Assembly: GCA_964632995.1 (NCBI GenBank)
Contig: CAZWDL010000052.1
Span: forward strand, 1-46,409
Length of the DNA: 46,409 bases
Direction: 5' to 3'
From: CAZWDL01 sp964632995
Lineage (GTDB): Bacteria > Bacteroidota > Bacteroidia > Chitinophagales > Saprospiraceae
In this document: positions 23,254 to 30,320 of the stretch, piece after piece
How the letters are laid out: each line of letters starts with the position of its first letter
How positions within the stretch are numbered: the stretch's first letter is position 1
Program-made: the position numbers and the translations under genes
Notes under the pieces: model-generated
Told to the model about the DNA's origin: nothing
Databases searched by the model: none
Seen by the model: only the letters and a program-made list of their open reading frames with translations

Positions 23254-23520
23254 TTACAGCTCCTCCGGCAGCGCGTCCTCCTCTTTGCGGCGATTGCGCC
23301 ACCAAATAAAAGCGATGGTGCCGATGATCAGGTAGGGCGTCGCCAGCATGTAGAGAATACCGTTATTCAGACCTTTACCGGCTTCTCCTCCGTTTTTGAG
23401 GTTGCTCTCGGCCGACATCCGGCACATGGGACATTGCGCCTCCGCCACAGGTACCGTTGTCAGGTTAATCGCGAAAAAGAGCGCCAGTATAGAAAATAGT
23501 TTGATCAGTTTATTTTTCAT
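23254..23520 (-). CDS. Small exported membrane protein with CPMC motif, in the oxidase assembly cluster
   Basis: 88 residues from ATG 23520; the longer frame upstream lacks a good start. Signal peptide MKNKLIKLFSILALFFAINL ending AEA, mature part starting QCPMCRMSAESN, then one transmembrane helix (YMLATPYLIIGTIAFIWWR) and a charged tail. The C-P-M-C motif at the mature N-terminus would face the periplasm and could bind a metal or form a disulfide. I know this type of gene only as a common neighbour of SCO/DUF420 genes in Bacteroidota. A role in copper or heme delivery to the oxidase is inference. It starts 17 bases after the DUF420 stop. Confidence 0.75.
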   Translation of the reverse strand: MKNKLIKLFSILALFFAINLTTVPVAEAQCPMCRMSAESNLKNGGEAGKGLNNGILYMLATPYLIIGTIAFIWWRNRRKEEDALPEEL

Positions 23521-23537
23521 GGTCGTTTTACTTGTAT

Positions 23538-24125
23538 TTACGGATAATAAGGCATCAGCATGTAATAGCATACAGGGCCGGTGACCGCTACGTAGAGCCA
23601 GATCGGGAATACCCAGCGGGCCATCCGCCGATGCTTTTCAAACTGATTTGTATACGCCCGTATAAAGGTAAACAGAATGAACGGCAGAATCAATGCCGCC
23701 AGGACGATATGACTTAGTAATAAAACAAGATAAACCGTCCGGCTGTTGCCTACGGCGGCGAGTTCCGCTACACTGAGTACGCCGTTGTGATTCAGATCGC
23801 CGTAAATGACCTCCGGCGAAGTAAAATGATAGGCTACGTAAGACAACAGGAATAATACGGACAGGCCGATAGCCACGTAAATCGCCCGCTGATGCGCCTT
23901 GATGTTTTTTTGTTTGATCTGGTAGAAAGCATACAGCAAAACCACTGCGGTCAGTGCGTTGACGGTAGCGTGAAATGGTGGCAGAAAGCCAAAATCCCAG
24001 CCCTCCGGCAGCGGCAGCTTAACCCGGCGCATCAAACCGACCAGGACGAGCACTACCCCCGTAATAATCCAGGCGCCGATATTCATGCGCCTGGCCAGCT
24101 CCGGTTTTTTTTCCGTTACATCCAT
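23538..24125 (-). CDS. DUF420 (CtaM-like) oxidase assembly protein
   Basis: 195 residues, five to six transmembrane helices. DUF420 pattern: FLPPFHATVNALTAVVLLYAF, the QRAIYVAIGLSVLFLLSYVAYHF segment (written in two parts: QRAIYVAIGLSVLFL, LSYVAYHF), SHIVLAALILPFIL, and EKHRRMARWVFPIWLYVAVTG (HRRMARW, WLYVAVTG). The homologue CtaM (YozB) of Gram-positive bacteria is needed for activity of caa3 oxidase, so the role here is oxidase maturation in the inner membrane. The ATG at 24125 directly abuts the stop of the SCO gene (24126), so the two are translationally coupled. Confidence 0.92.
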   Translation of the reverse strand: MDVTEKKPELARRMNIGAWIITGVVLVLVGLMRRVKLPLPEGWDFGFLPPFHATVNALTAVVLLYAFYQIKQKNIKAHQRAIYVAIGLSVLFLLSYVAYHFTSPEVIYGDLNHNGVLSVAELAAVGNSRTVYLVLLLSHIVLAALILPFILFTFIRAYTNQFEKHRRMARWVFPIWLYVAVTGPVCYYMLMPYYP

Positions 24126-24800
24126 TTATTTCTCGATTTCCCTTCTGAATACTAAATCTCTTTCCTTTATCCGCGGCAATATAAGGGCGATATGCGCCAC
24201 TAGTTGCCGCATCTCTTCCTGATCGCGAATATCGTAGTAGCGACGAATCGTACCCGTAGTATCCAGCAACGCCATGTAGGGGTTTTCCGTTAATCCTGCT
24301 TCCACTTCTTCGAGGGGAAGATCATAGCCCTGGCGGGCCAGTTGCTCCATAGAGGGTTCCCCATCAGTGAGGAAGTAGACCTGCGTCTCATCGGTAAGCT
24401 CGTAATTGATTTCAAAAGCATTGAGACGCCCGGTGGCAATGTCTTCTCCCAGCAGATGCTGAAGAAAAAGCACATCGGGGCGTTCATCGAACTGATGATG
24501 CAGTTTACTGAGGTTTTCACCGTAAAGAGCAGCAAGGGTATCATTTCCCAGGTGCATAAAACTGGCGATCACTACATTTCCATCCAGATCATCACGTCGC
24601 AGTGTATCCAGTTTATAATTGACCAGTTCGAAAGCAGGCGCTTGGCCATGATCCTTCAATTGCTCCAGTGCAGAGATGCGGTAATCAAGCCCTTGCTGTA
24701 AGTAAAACCAGGATACCAGGGGAAAAACCACCAAGAGTAAGAGCAGAGCCGCTGCTGCAATAAGCCCTTTCCTCGTACTTTTCTTTTTATTTGACGCCAT
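24126..24800 (-). CDS. SCO-like thioredoxin-fold protein without cysteines
   Basis: 224 residues, one N-terminal signal-anchor helix (GLIAAAALLLLLVVFPLVSWFYL) and a periplasmic thioredoxin-like domain. SCO features remain: APAFELVNYKLDTLRRDDLDGNVVIASF, and LLDTTGTIRRYYDIRD near the C-terminus, equivalent to the usual D-x-x-G-x-I-R-x-x-Y-D. But the copper site is gone: the region that should read CxxxC is FMHLGNDTLAALYGENL, and there is no Cys anywhere in the protein. Canonical SCO1 delivers copper to, or reduces, the CuA site of subunit II. This paralogue cannot do so by the known chemistry; it may be a scaffold or work with another carrier. Confidence 0.85.
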   Translation of the reverse strand: MASNKKKSTRKGLIAAAALLLLLVVFPLVSWFYLQQGLDYRISALEQLKDHGQAPAFELVNYKLDTLRRDDLDGNVVIASFMHLGNDTLAALYGENLSKLHHQFDERPDVLFLQHLLGEDIATGRLNAFEINYELTDETQVYFLTDGEPSMEQLARQGYDLPLEEVEAGLTENPYMALLDTTGTIRRYYDIRDQEEMRQLVAHIALILPRIKERDLVFRREIEK

Positions 24801-25214
24801 CAGACAAATTTAGAAATAAAACAAGATTCCTCCTCTAAAGTTCCGGGGGCAGCCCCCTCTTCGGCAGCCGAAATGTCACAAAATAATCATTATTATCTCA
24901 CATCACCCGGACACAAAAAACAATGTCCCACCCGAAAGAGTGAGACCGTAGAAGAACCGGCAAATTCTCATGTAAAGTACCTACATAAAATTAGCTCTAT
25001 TTGTTTTAGGTGATGAATCAGGGAAGAGTACGAAGTGGGAAAACGGAAAAGTACGGACTTTACACCGATTTCCGGCTTCCGATTTTCCTGCCTATTCAAA
25101 AAGAATTGTGGTTACATCGCATACACCATCCATGAGAAACTGCTCGTTTTGGGCCATGGACAAAGAGGGGACGAGGAGGAAGGCGAACTGCTTTGTTCGC
25201 CTTTCCAGGCCATT
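24801..25214. other. Spacer between cox subunit IV and SCO genes
   Basis: 414 bases, the largest gap in the respiratory block, so the SCO-DUF420-CPMC genes probably form their own transcript. It holds a hairpin just after subunit IV (25180-25203), some CTTCC-type repeat debris near 25065-25090, and a TAAATTTG -7-like element at 24805-24812 so close to the ATG that a leaderless message would be needed. No gene was recognised. Confidence 0.45.
25180..25203 (-). terminator. Hairpin after cox subunit IV
   Basis: Perfect 9-bp stem AAGGCGAAC / GTTCGCCTT with a 6-base loop, 12 bases beyond the subunit IV stop. It lacks a T-run, so it may be a 3'-end stabiliser rather than a strong terminator. Confidence 0.4.
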
Positions 25215-25643
25215 TCACTTGTTCATAATGTATACATCGTCTTGCAGCAGGAGGCCCTGCAGATCCTTTACATCTTCTGCCGGCGCTTCATTCTTCTCTT
25301 TGATCTGCTCGCGGCGCTGTTTCCAGGAAGTGCCTTCCTGGAAAAAAGCGATGATGGCCCATATGAGCAGCAGCGTGGGCAGCAAAACGCTGAATGCAAG
25401 GCCCCGGACCTCATAGCGCATGTGCATAAATTCGTAGACGATATAGTAAGCCTTGTAAAGTGAAAGGACAACCAGTACGAACCCGATCAAATAGCCCAGC
25501 CAGGCCAGGTTGTCCAGTCCTTCAATAATATGGCCCTTTCCCAGCAGGGAAAAGAACACCTCTACCAGGGTGACGAGACCCAAAAGGAGAAGACCGTTGC
25601 GCACGTGTTTCTTCCCTTCTTCGTAAGTCAATCCTTCTGCCAT
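25215..25643 (-). CDS. Cytochrome c oxidase subunit IV (prokaryotic COX4/CyoD type)
   Basis: 142 residues with three transmembrane helices (NGLLLLGLVTLVEVFFSLLG; LAWLGYLIGFVLVVLSLYKAYYIV, given as LAWLGYLIGFVLVVL then SLYKAYYIV; LAFSVLLPTLLLIWAIIAFF) and a charged C-terminal tail of ~40 residues. The KAYYIVYEFMHMRYE turn is typical of Bacteroidota subunit IV. It is a small non-catalytic subunit helping assembly and stability of the aa3 core. It follows the two subunit III genes with an 89-base spacer that carries a strong palindrome. Confidence 0.9.
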   Translation of the reverse strand: MAEGLTYEEGKKHVRNGLLLLGLVTLVEVFFSLLGKGHIIEGLDNLAWLGYLIGFVLVVLSLYKAYYIVYEFMHMRYEVRGLAFSVLLPTLLLIWAIIAFFQEGTSWKQRREQIKEKNEAPAEDVKDLQGLLLQDDVYIMNK

Positions 25644-25690
25644 GATATATCTTGATTATTGAGTATTTACAGTTTGAATTTTATGAGCTG

Positions 25691-25727
25691 TTACCGACGG
25701 GGTGACTTTGAGTCACCCCGTCAGTAA
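25691..25727. repeat. Palindrome with GACGGGGTGACT core between subunit III and IV genes
   Basis: TTAC-C-GACGGGGTGACT / AGTCACCCCGTC-A-GTAA around TTG; arms of 18 with one mismatch. The core is the same as in the tandem repeats between actA and actB (39602-39709). It should form a very stable hairpin in the operon mRNA. Confidence 0.8.
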
Positions 25728-25732
25728 AACCA

Positions 25733-26590
25733 TCAGAGAAGATAGAAGACCAGGAATACAAAGACCCAGACCAAATCCACGAAGTGCCAGTAAAGACCAA
25801 TTTTTTCCACCATCTCGTGACCGTTTTGTCGTCGGGCGTAAATACCGCTCGCGGCATTAATGGCGATGATCAGCAGAAAAGCGACGCCGGATAATACGTG
25901 AAAGCCGTGGAAGCCCGTAATAAAGAAAAACAGGGCGCCAAAAGCTTTGGGTCCGAATTGCTGTTCACCGACCAGACCGGCCTCGGTGACAAATTGCCGC
26001 TGTACCCACTCTCCGTCGTGCTGGTGAATAAGGTAGCTCTCCCCTTCTTCGAAGGCTTCTCGCTCCTCGTTGGGACCATAGGGTTCGCCGTTTTCATCCT
26101 CGAGGTACTCACCGCTAACGGTGTGGGTGCCGAAGGGGTTAGTAGTCACGCTCATGTGCTCGGCCGCAATCAGATTATTCCACTCCCAGGCCTGACAGCC
26201 GAGGAAGCCGGCGCCGCCGAGTACCGTCATAAGCAGCCAGAAGACGACGCCGCGTACATTTTCGCGATGCCCCTCTTGTACGGCGCGCACCATAGTACCG
26301 GAACTGATAATAAGCAGGAAGGACATGATTGTTACGAAGATCAGCGGAGCATCGTGTATGCCGAAAGGCGCTGTGGAAAAAACAAAATCCGGAACCGGCC
26401 AAGACGGGCTGCTGAAGCGCAGCGCACCGTAAGAAATCAAAAAGCCGGCAAAAGTAAAGGCATCCGACAGCAGGAAATACCACATCATGAGCTTTCCGTA
26501 GCTCGCCTTGAAGGGCGCTTTGCCTCCCGACCAGGCATCCTCCTGCTGGTCTACTGTTTTGTTTTCGGTTACCGTTTCAGTTGTCGCCAT
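25733..26590 (-). CDS. ctaE: Cytochrome c oxidase subunit III
   Basis: 285 residues. Helices: LMMWYFLLSDAFTFAGFLISYG (read as LMMWYFLLSDAF, TFAGFLISYG), IFVTIMSFLLIISSGTMVRAV, GVVFWLLMTVLGGAGFLGCQAWEW (given in part), then FGALFFFITGFHGFHVLSGVAFLL and LYWHFVDLVWVFVFLVFYLL. The last two contain the family motifs GFHGFHV and YWHFVDLVW. Between helices three and four is an ~80-residue hydrophilic insertion (TVSGEYLEDENGEPYGPNEE onward) that ordinary subunit III lacks; it would project into the periplasm. A non-pumping subunit that stabilises the catalytic core and proton uptake. Same-strand neighbour of a second, shorter subunit III gene. Confidence 0.93.
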   Translation of the reverse strand: MATTETVTENKTVDQQEDAWSGGKAPFKASYGKLMMWYFLLSDAFTFAGFLISYGALRFSSPSWPVPDFVFSTAPFGIHDAPLIFVTIMSFLLIISSGTMVRAVQEGHRENVRGVVFWLLMTVLGGAGFLGCQAWEWNNLIAAEHMSVTTNPFGTHTVSGEYLEDENGEPYGPNEEREAFEEGESYLIHQHDGEWVQRQFVTEAGLVGEQQFGPKAFGALFFFITGFHGFHVLSGVAFLLIIAINAASGIYARRQNGHEMVEKIGLYWHFVDLVWVFVFLVFYLL

Positions 26591-26654
26591 CAGTTATCGA
26601 GTTATACTGGTTTGTTTGTTAGTTTCTTATTTTATCGGTCAATATGACCGTATG

Positions 26655-27233
26655 CTATCCCTGCAGGGTAAAAAACAAGAGCAAATAGACCCACAGGAAA
26701 TCCACGAAATGCCAGTAGGTCAGCGTCAGTTCAAAACGGAGCTTACGCCCCTTCGTCACTTTGTAAGGCAGGGCGAACGCGTGGATCAGGGCGATAGACA
26801 GCGCTGCAATACCTCCCAGAATGTGCGCCGCGTGAACACCGGAGATGACATAGACGAAAGATCCCGAGGGATTGGTCGTCAGTTCAACGCCGATCGCCGT
26901 CAGGGCCTGCCAGCCCTCGTACTGCAAAACTAAGAAAGCCAGGCCCAAAATTAAAGTTCCGGCCAATAAACCTCGGTACAAACGTTCATTTCCACGCTTA
27001 AAGGCCAGATAGGAGCCGTGCAAGGTAAGGCTGCTCAAGAGTATAACAATAGTATTGAAAAAGAAAATATCCGGCAGGCGAAACTCCAGCCAGTTGCCGG
27101 CCGCTTGCCGAACAATGTAGGCGCTGGTAAAGGCGGCGAACATCATCATGATGCTGGCGCAGCCTATCCATAGGGCAAACTTCTTAGGATGGATCTTACT
27201 TCTTCTATATTCTGTAGGCACAGTAGCTTCCAT
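26655..27233 (-). CDS. Heme-copper oxidase subunit III (second, short copy)
   Basis: 192 residues, five transmembrane helices, no insertion. Motifs: FALWIGCASIMMMFAAFTSAYIV (in two parts: FALWIGCASIMMMF, AAFTSAYIV), SGVHAAHILGGIAALSIAL and LTYWHFVDFLWVYLLLFF, the latter being the standard C-terminal signature. Having two adjacent subunit III genes of different length is the usual Bacteroidota arrangement. Whether both are in the same complex at once is not known from sequence. It starts 6 bases after the ctaB stop, so it is cotranscribed with heme O synthase. Confidence 0.93.
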   Translation of the reverse strand: MEATVPTEYRRSKIHPKKFALWIGCASIMMMFAAFTSAYIVRQAAGNWLEFRLPDIFFFNTIVILLSSLTLHGSYLAFKRGNERLYRGLLAGTLILGLAFLVLQYEGWQALTAIGVELTTNPSGSFVYVISGVHAAHILGGIAALSIALIHAFALPYKVTKGRKLRFELTLTYWHFVDFLWVYLLLFFTLQG

Positions 27234-27239
27234 ATTTTC

Positions 27240-28136
27240 CTATAATTTGTCGATGTACAAAGCCACCAGCGTCAGCGGCAGGTACACGAAAGAGTAAAAC
27301 ATTAGTAAAAGAGCCGATTTACGATCGCTGCGCCGGTAAAAGTTCCAGCCTAAAGCAGCGTACCCCAAAGTCATTACCGCCACAAAAACGGCCGAGTATA
27401 CTCCGCTTATACCAATCAAAAACGGCGCCGCTCCCACCGGTAACAAAAACAGGGCGTAGATAAAAGACTGCAACCCGATGCTGGGATGAGGGCGCCCTTC
27501 GAGGGACGGAAGTAACTGGTATCCCGCTTTTTGATAATCATCGTATCCCAACCACCCAATGGACCAGAAATGAGGAAACTGCCAGAAAAACTGTATGCCG
27601 AACAAAACGAGCGCCAGCATAGTCAGCTCTCCCTGCGCCGCAACACAACCGATCAGGGTAGGCAGCGCTCCCGGCACGGCGCCGATAAGCACGGCTACCG
27701 GAGAAATGCGCTTCATGGGTGTGTACAGAAAAGCATAACTGACAAGGGCCAGTGTTCCGAAAAATGCCGCCCAGGGATTGAACAGGGCCAGCAGGCTAAT
27801 CCCCGCCAGGCTCATCAATCCCGCCGCCATGACGGCCTCTGAGATCGTCATCCGACCTGCCGCCAGGGGCCGGTTAGCCGTGCGTTCCATCAGGCAGTCG
27901 TAGTCTTTCTCCAACACCTGATTCAGGGCATTAGCCGCTCCGGTGACCAGAAAGCCGCCCGTCGCCAAAACAGTAATGGCCAGCCAGTTAACTCCGGTTC
28001 CACTCGCAATCAGAAACGCCAGAACGGAAGAAAAGACCACCGTCAGGGTCAGGCGGAACTTCACCAGCTGGTGATAGTCTGTTACCTTCTGGCCCAGCAG
28101 GCTGATTGATTTGCTTTGTGCTACTTTTACCGACAC
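27240..28136 (-). CDS. ctaB: Protoheme IX farnesyltransferase (heme O synthase)
   Basis: 298 residues, UbiA-type prenyltransferase with about nine membrane helices. The prenyl diphosphate/Mg2+ motif is ANALNQVLEKDYDCLMERT (N-x3-x-KD-x-D), followed by NRPLAAGRM. The second aspartate region is YDDYQKAGYQLLP. It adds a farnesyl tail to heme B to make heme O, the precursor of the heme A used by the aa3 oxidase encoded next door. The next enzyme, heme A synthase (CtaA), is not in the window. A 176-base spacer with a stable hairpin separates it from ctaD. Confidence 0.95.
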   Translation of the reverse strand: MSVKVAQSKSISLLGQKVTDYHQLVKFRLTLTVVFSSVLAFLIASGTGVNWLAITVLATGGFLVTGAANALNQVLEKDYDCLMERTANRPLAAGRMTISEAVMAAGLMSLAGISLLALFNPWAAFFGTLALVSYAFLYTPMKRISPVAVLIGAVPGALPTLIGCVAAQGELTMLALVLFGIQFFWQFPHFWSIGWLGYDDYQKAGYQLLPSLEGRPHPSIGLQSFIYALFLLPVGAAPFLIGISGVYSAVFVAVMTLGYAALGWNFYRRSDRKSALLLMFYSFVYLPLTLVALYIDKL

Positions 28137-28236
28137 AATAATTGATGATTCTAGGGAATTCCGAAAAAATTTATTCGATAATCAGGAACCGCCTTCCCGG
28201 CAAACAGGAAAACCCGGTTCTCCTTGCTTTATTCAA

Positions 28237-28273
28237 GGGAAAGGAGGCAATGTATTGAATTACCTCCTTTCCC
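28237..28273. terminator. Strong hairpin between ctaD and ctaB
   Basis: Perfect 11-bp stem GGGAAAGGAGG (28237-28247) / CCTCCTTTCCC (28263-28273), 15-base loop. There is no T-run after it on the minus strand, so it may attenuate or protect the ctaD 3' end while allowing read-through to ctaB. Confidence 0.5.
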
Positions 28274-28312
28274 GATTGAGTGATCTTATTTCAGTAGAGG
28301 ACGTACAACAAC

Positions 28313-30175
28313 TTAGTGATGTACTCCTTCTTTTTCATCTTCCATAGGTGGCTGCACCTGCGGAATGAATTCGTGATCGTCTTTGCTATAATCGTAAGCC
28401 CAGCGCTGAACCGTAGGCAGCTTCCCTTCCCAGTTGCCGTGACCCGTTTCGATCGGAGTCGTCCATTCCAGTGTGGTAGCGCCCCAGGGGTTGCGCGTTG
28501 TCATCTTTCTACCTCTCCAGATACTGTAGAAAAAATTGATGACAAAGAGTACCTGGAAACCGAAAGTGATAATCGCCGCAATAGTGATGAACTGGTTGAT
28601 GTCGCCAAAGTGTGAAAAGGCTTCGAAGGAATCAAAGCGGTAGTAACGGCGCGGTACCCCCGCCATTCCAATGTAGTGCATAGGCCAGAATACAGCGTAG
28701 GCGCCAATCAGCGTACCCCAGAAATGGATCTTACCGAGTGTTTCGTTCATAAAACGGCTGTACATTTTCGGGAACCAGTGATAGATGCCGGCAAACATAC
28801 CGAAGAAAGCAGCTACTCCCATTACGATGTGGAAGTGGGCAACTACGAAGTAAGTATCGTGCAACTGAATATCAATGGCCGAGTTACCCAGGAAGATTCC
28901 CGTCAGACCACCGGAGATAAACATGGATACAAAACCCACGCCGAACAACAGTGCAGTAGTGAACCGAATATTACCGCCATAGAGCGTTGCAATCCAGTTG
29001 AATACTTTCACAGCCGAAGGCACCGCAATGATCAGAGTGAAAATCACGAAGAAGTTCGAGATGAAAGGGTTTACACCTGACATAAACATGTGGTGCGCCC
29101 AAACGATGAAGGACAGAAAAGCAATAGCTAAGATGGAGTATACCATTGCCTTGTATCCGAAAATCGGTTTACGTGAGTGGACGGATAGCACCTCCGAAAC
29201 AATGCCGAAAGCCGGAAGAATGACGATGTATACCTCCGGGTGACCCAGGAACCAGAATAAGTGCTGGTAGAGTACCGGACTACCGCCCACGTGGTCGAGC
29301 GCTTGCCCGCCTATGTAAATTTCATTCAAAAAGAAGCTCGTTCCAAGGCTGCGGTCAAACATCACCAGGAAGAATGCCGAGACCAATACCGGAAAGGAAA
29401 GCAACCCGATAATAGCGGTGACAAACAAAGCCCAAATGGTGAGCGGCATACGCCACATGCTCATCCCTTTAGTACGCATGTTCAGAATCGTGGTGATATA
29501 GTTAATCCCGCCCAGCAATACGGAAACAACGAAGAAGACGAGACTCACAATCCATAGGGTCATCCCCGCTCCGGAGCCGCTCGAAGCCTGGGGTAAGGCG
29601 CTGAGCGGCGGATAAGCTGTCCAGCCACCTGCGAAAGGGCCCGTATTCAGAAAAAGGGAGGCGAACATGACGACGCCCGCCAGGAAAAAGAACCAGTACG
29701 ACAGCATGTTGAGCAGCGGCGAGGCCATATCACGCGCGCCGATCTGCAACGGAATGAGCAGGTTCGCAAAAGTACCGCTCAATCCTGCCGTCAGTACGAA
29801 GAACACCAGGATGGTGCCGTGCATTGTAACCAGTGCATAGTAAAATTCGGGAGCCAAAGACCCCATCCCTGCATCGTTGACGGTGATCCACTTGCCCAAA
29901 ACGGGCTTCAACCAGGCCATGCTTTCCTCGGGGAAGCCCAGTTGAAGGCGGAAAACCAGCGACATCAGGGCGCCGACGATAGCCCAGAACATCCCTGTAA
30001 TAAGGAATTGTTTGGCGATCATCTTATGGTCCTGACTGAAGATATAAGTGGTGATAAAGCTAGACTGATACTTGTCGCCATGATGATGCTCATGAAAATG
30101 ATCATCATAGCCCAACTCTTCTATCAGAATATCCTCATCGTGCTGTTGCTGTGGTGCTACTACTTCGTTAGCCAT
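28313..30175 (-). CDS. ctaD: Cytochrome c oxidase subunit I (catalytic, aa3/A-type)
   Basis: 620 residues, twelve core helices. Ligands: MHGTILVFF (low-spin heme His), HPEVYIVILPAFG (CuB His, cross-linked Tyr and the A1-type Glu), WAHHMF (two CuB His), and HDTYFVVAHFHIVMG (high-spin and low-spin heme His). The Glu of GHPEV marks the A1 proton-pumping class. The N-terminal ~35 residues are acidic and His-rich (DDHFHEHHHGDKYQ), which may bind metal. It reduces O2 to water at the heme a3-CuB site, using electrons from CuA in the adjacent CoxB. It is preceded by its own promoter-like element. Confidence 0.98.
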   Translation of the reverse strand: MANEVVAPQQQHDEDILIEELGYDDHFHEHHHGDKYQSSFITTYIFSQDHKMIAKQFLITGMFWAIVGALMSLVFRLQLGFPEESMAWLKPVLGKWITVNDAGMGSLAPEFYYALVTMHGTILVFFVLTAGLSGTFANLLIPLQIGARDMASPLLNMLSYWFFFLAGVVMFASLFLNTGPFAGGWTAYPPLSALPQASSGSGAGMTLWIVSLVFFVVSVLLGGINYITTILNMRTKGMSMWRMPLTIWALFVTAIIGLLSFPVLVSAFFLVMFDRSLGTSFFLNEIYIGGQALDHVGGSPVLYQHLFWFLGHPEVYIVILPAFGIVSEVLSVHSRKPIFGYKAMVYSILAIAFLSFIVWAHHMFMSGVNPFISNFFVIFTLIIAVPSAVKVFNWIATLYGGNIRFTTALLFGVGFVSMFISGGLTGIFLGNSAIDIQLHDTYFVVAHFHIVMGVAAFFGMFAGIYHWFPKMYSRFMNETLGKIHFWGTLIGAYAVFWPMHYIGMAGVPRRYYRFDSFEAFSHFGDINQFITIAAIITFGFQVLFVINFFYSIWRGRKMTTRNPWGATTLEWTTPIETGHGNWEGKLPTVQRWAYDYSKDDHEFIPQVQPPMEDEKEGVHH

Positions 30176-30247
30176 TCGCTGAAGAATTTATAGTTGTATG
30201 TTGTTGTATCCAATATAAGTCACGATAATTTTCATTACCGTTTAATT

Positions 30248-30279
30248 CAAAAGTATGAAGAATCGTTCATGTTTTCAAA
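30248..30279 (-). promoter_or_regulatory. Bacteroidota-type promoter upstream of ctaD
   Basis: Minus strand: -33 TTTG (30279-30276), 20-base spacer, -7 TACTTTTG (30255-30248). A full consensus match 73 bases before the ctaD ATG, inside the 145-base spacer after coxB. It suggests ctaD can be transcribed apart from the act-coxB message. Confidence 0.6.
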
Positions 30280-30320
30280 CTCCATATCTGCGGGTAAATC
30301 CCTTATTTTCAGAGTTTGAG

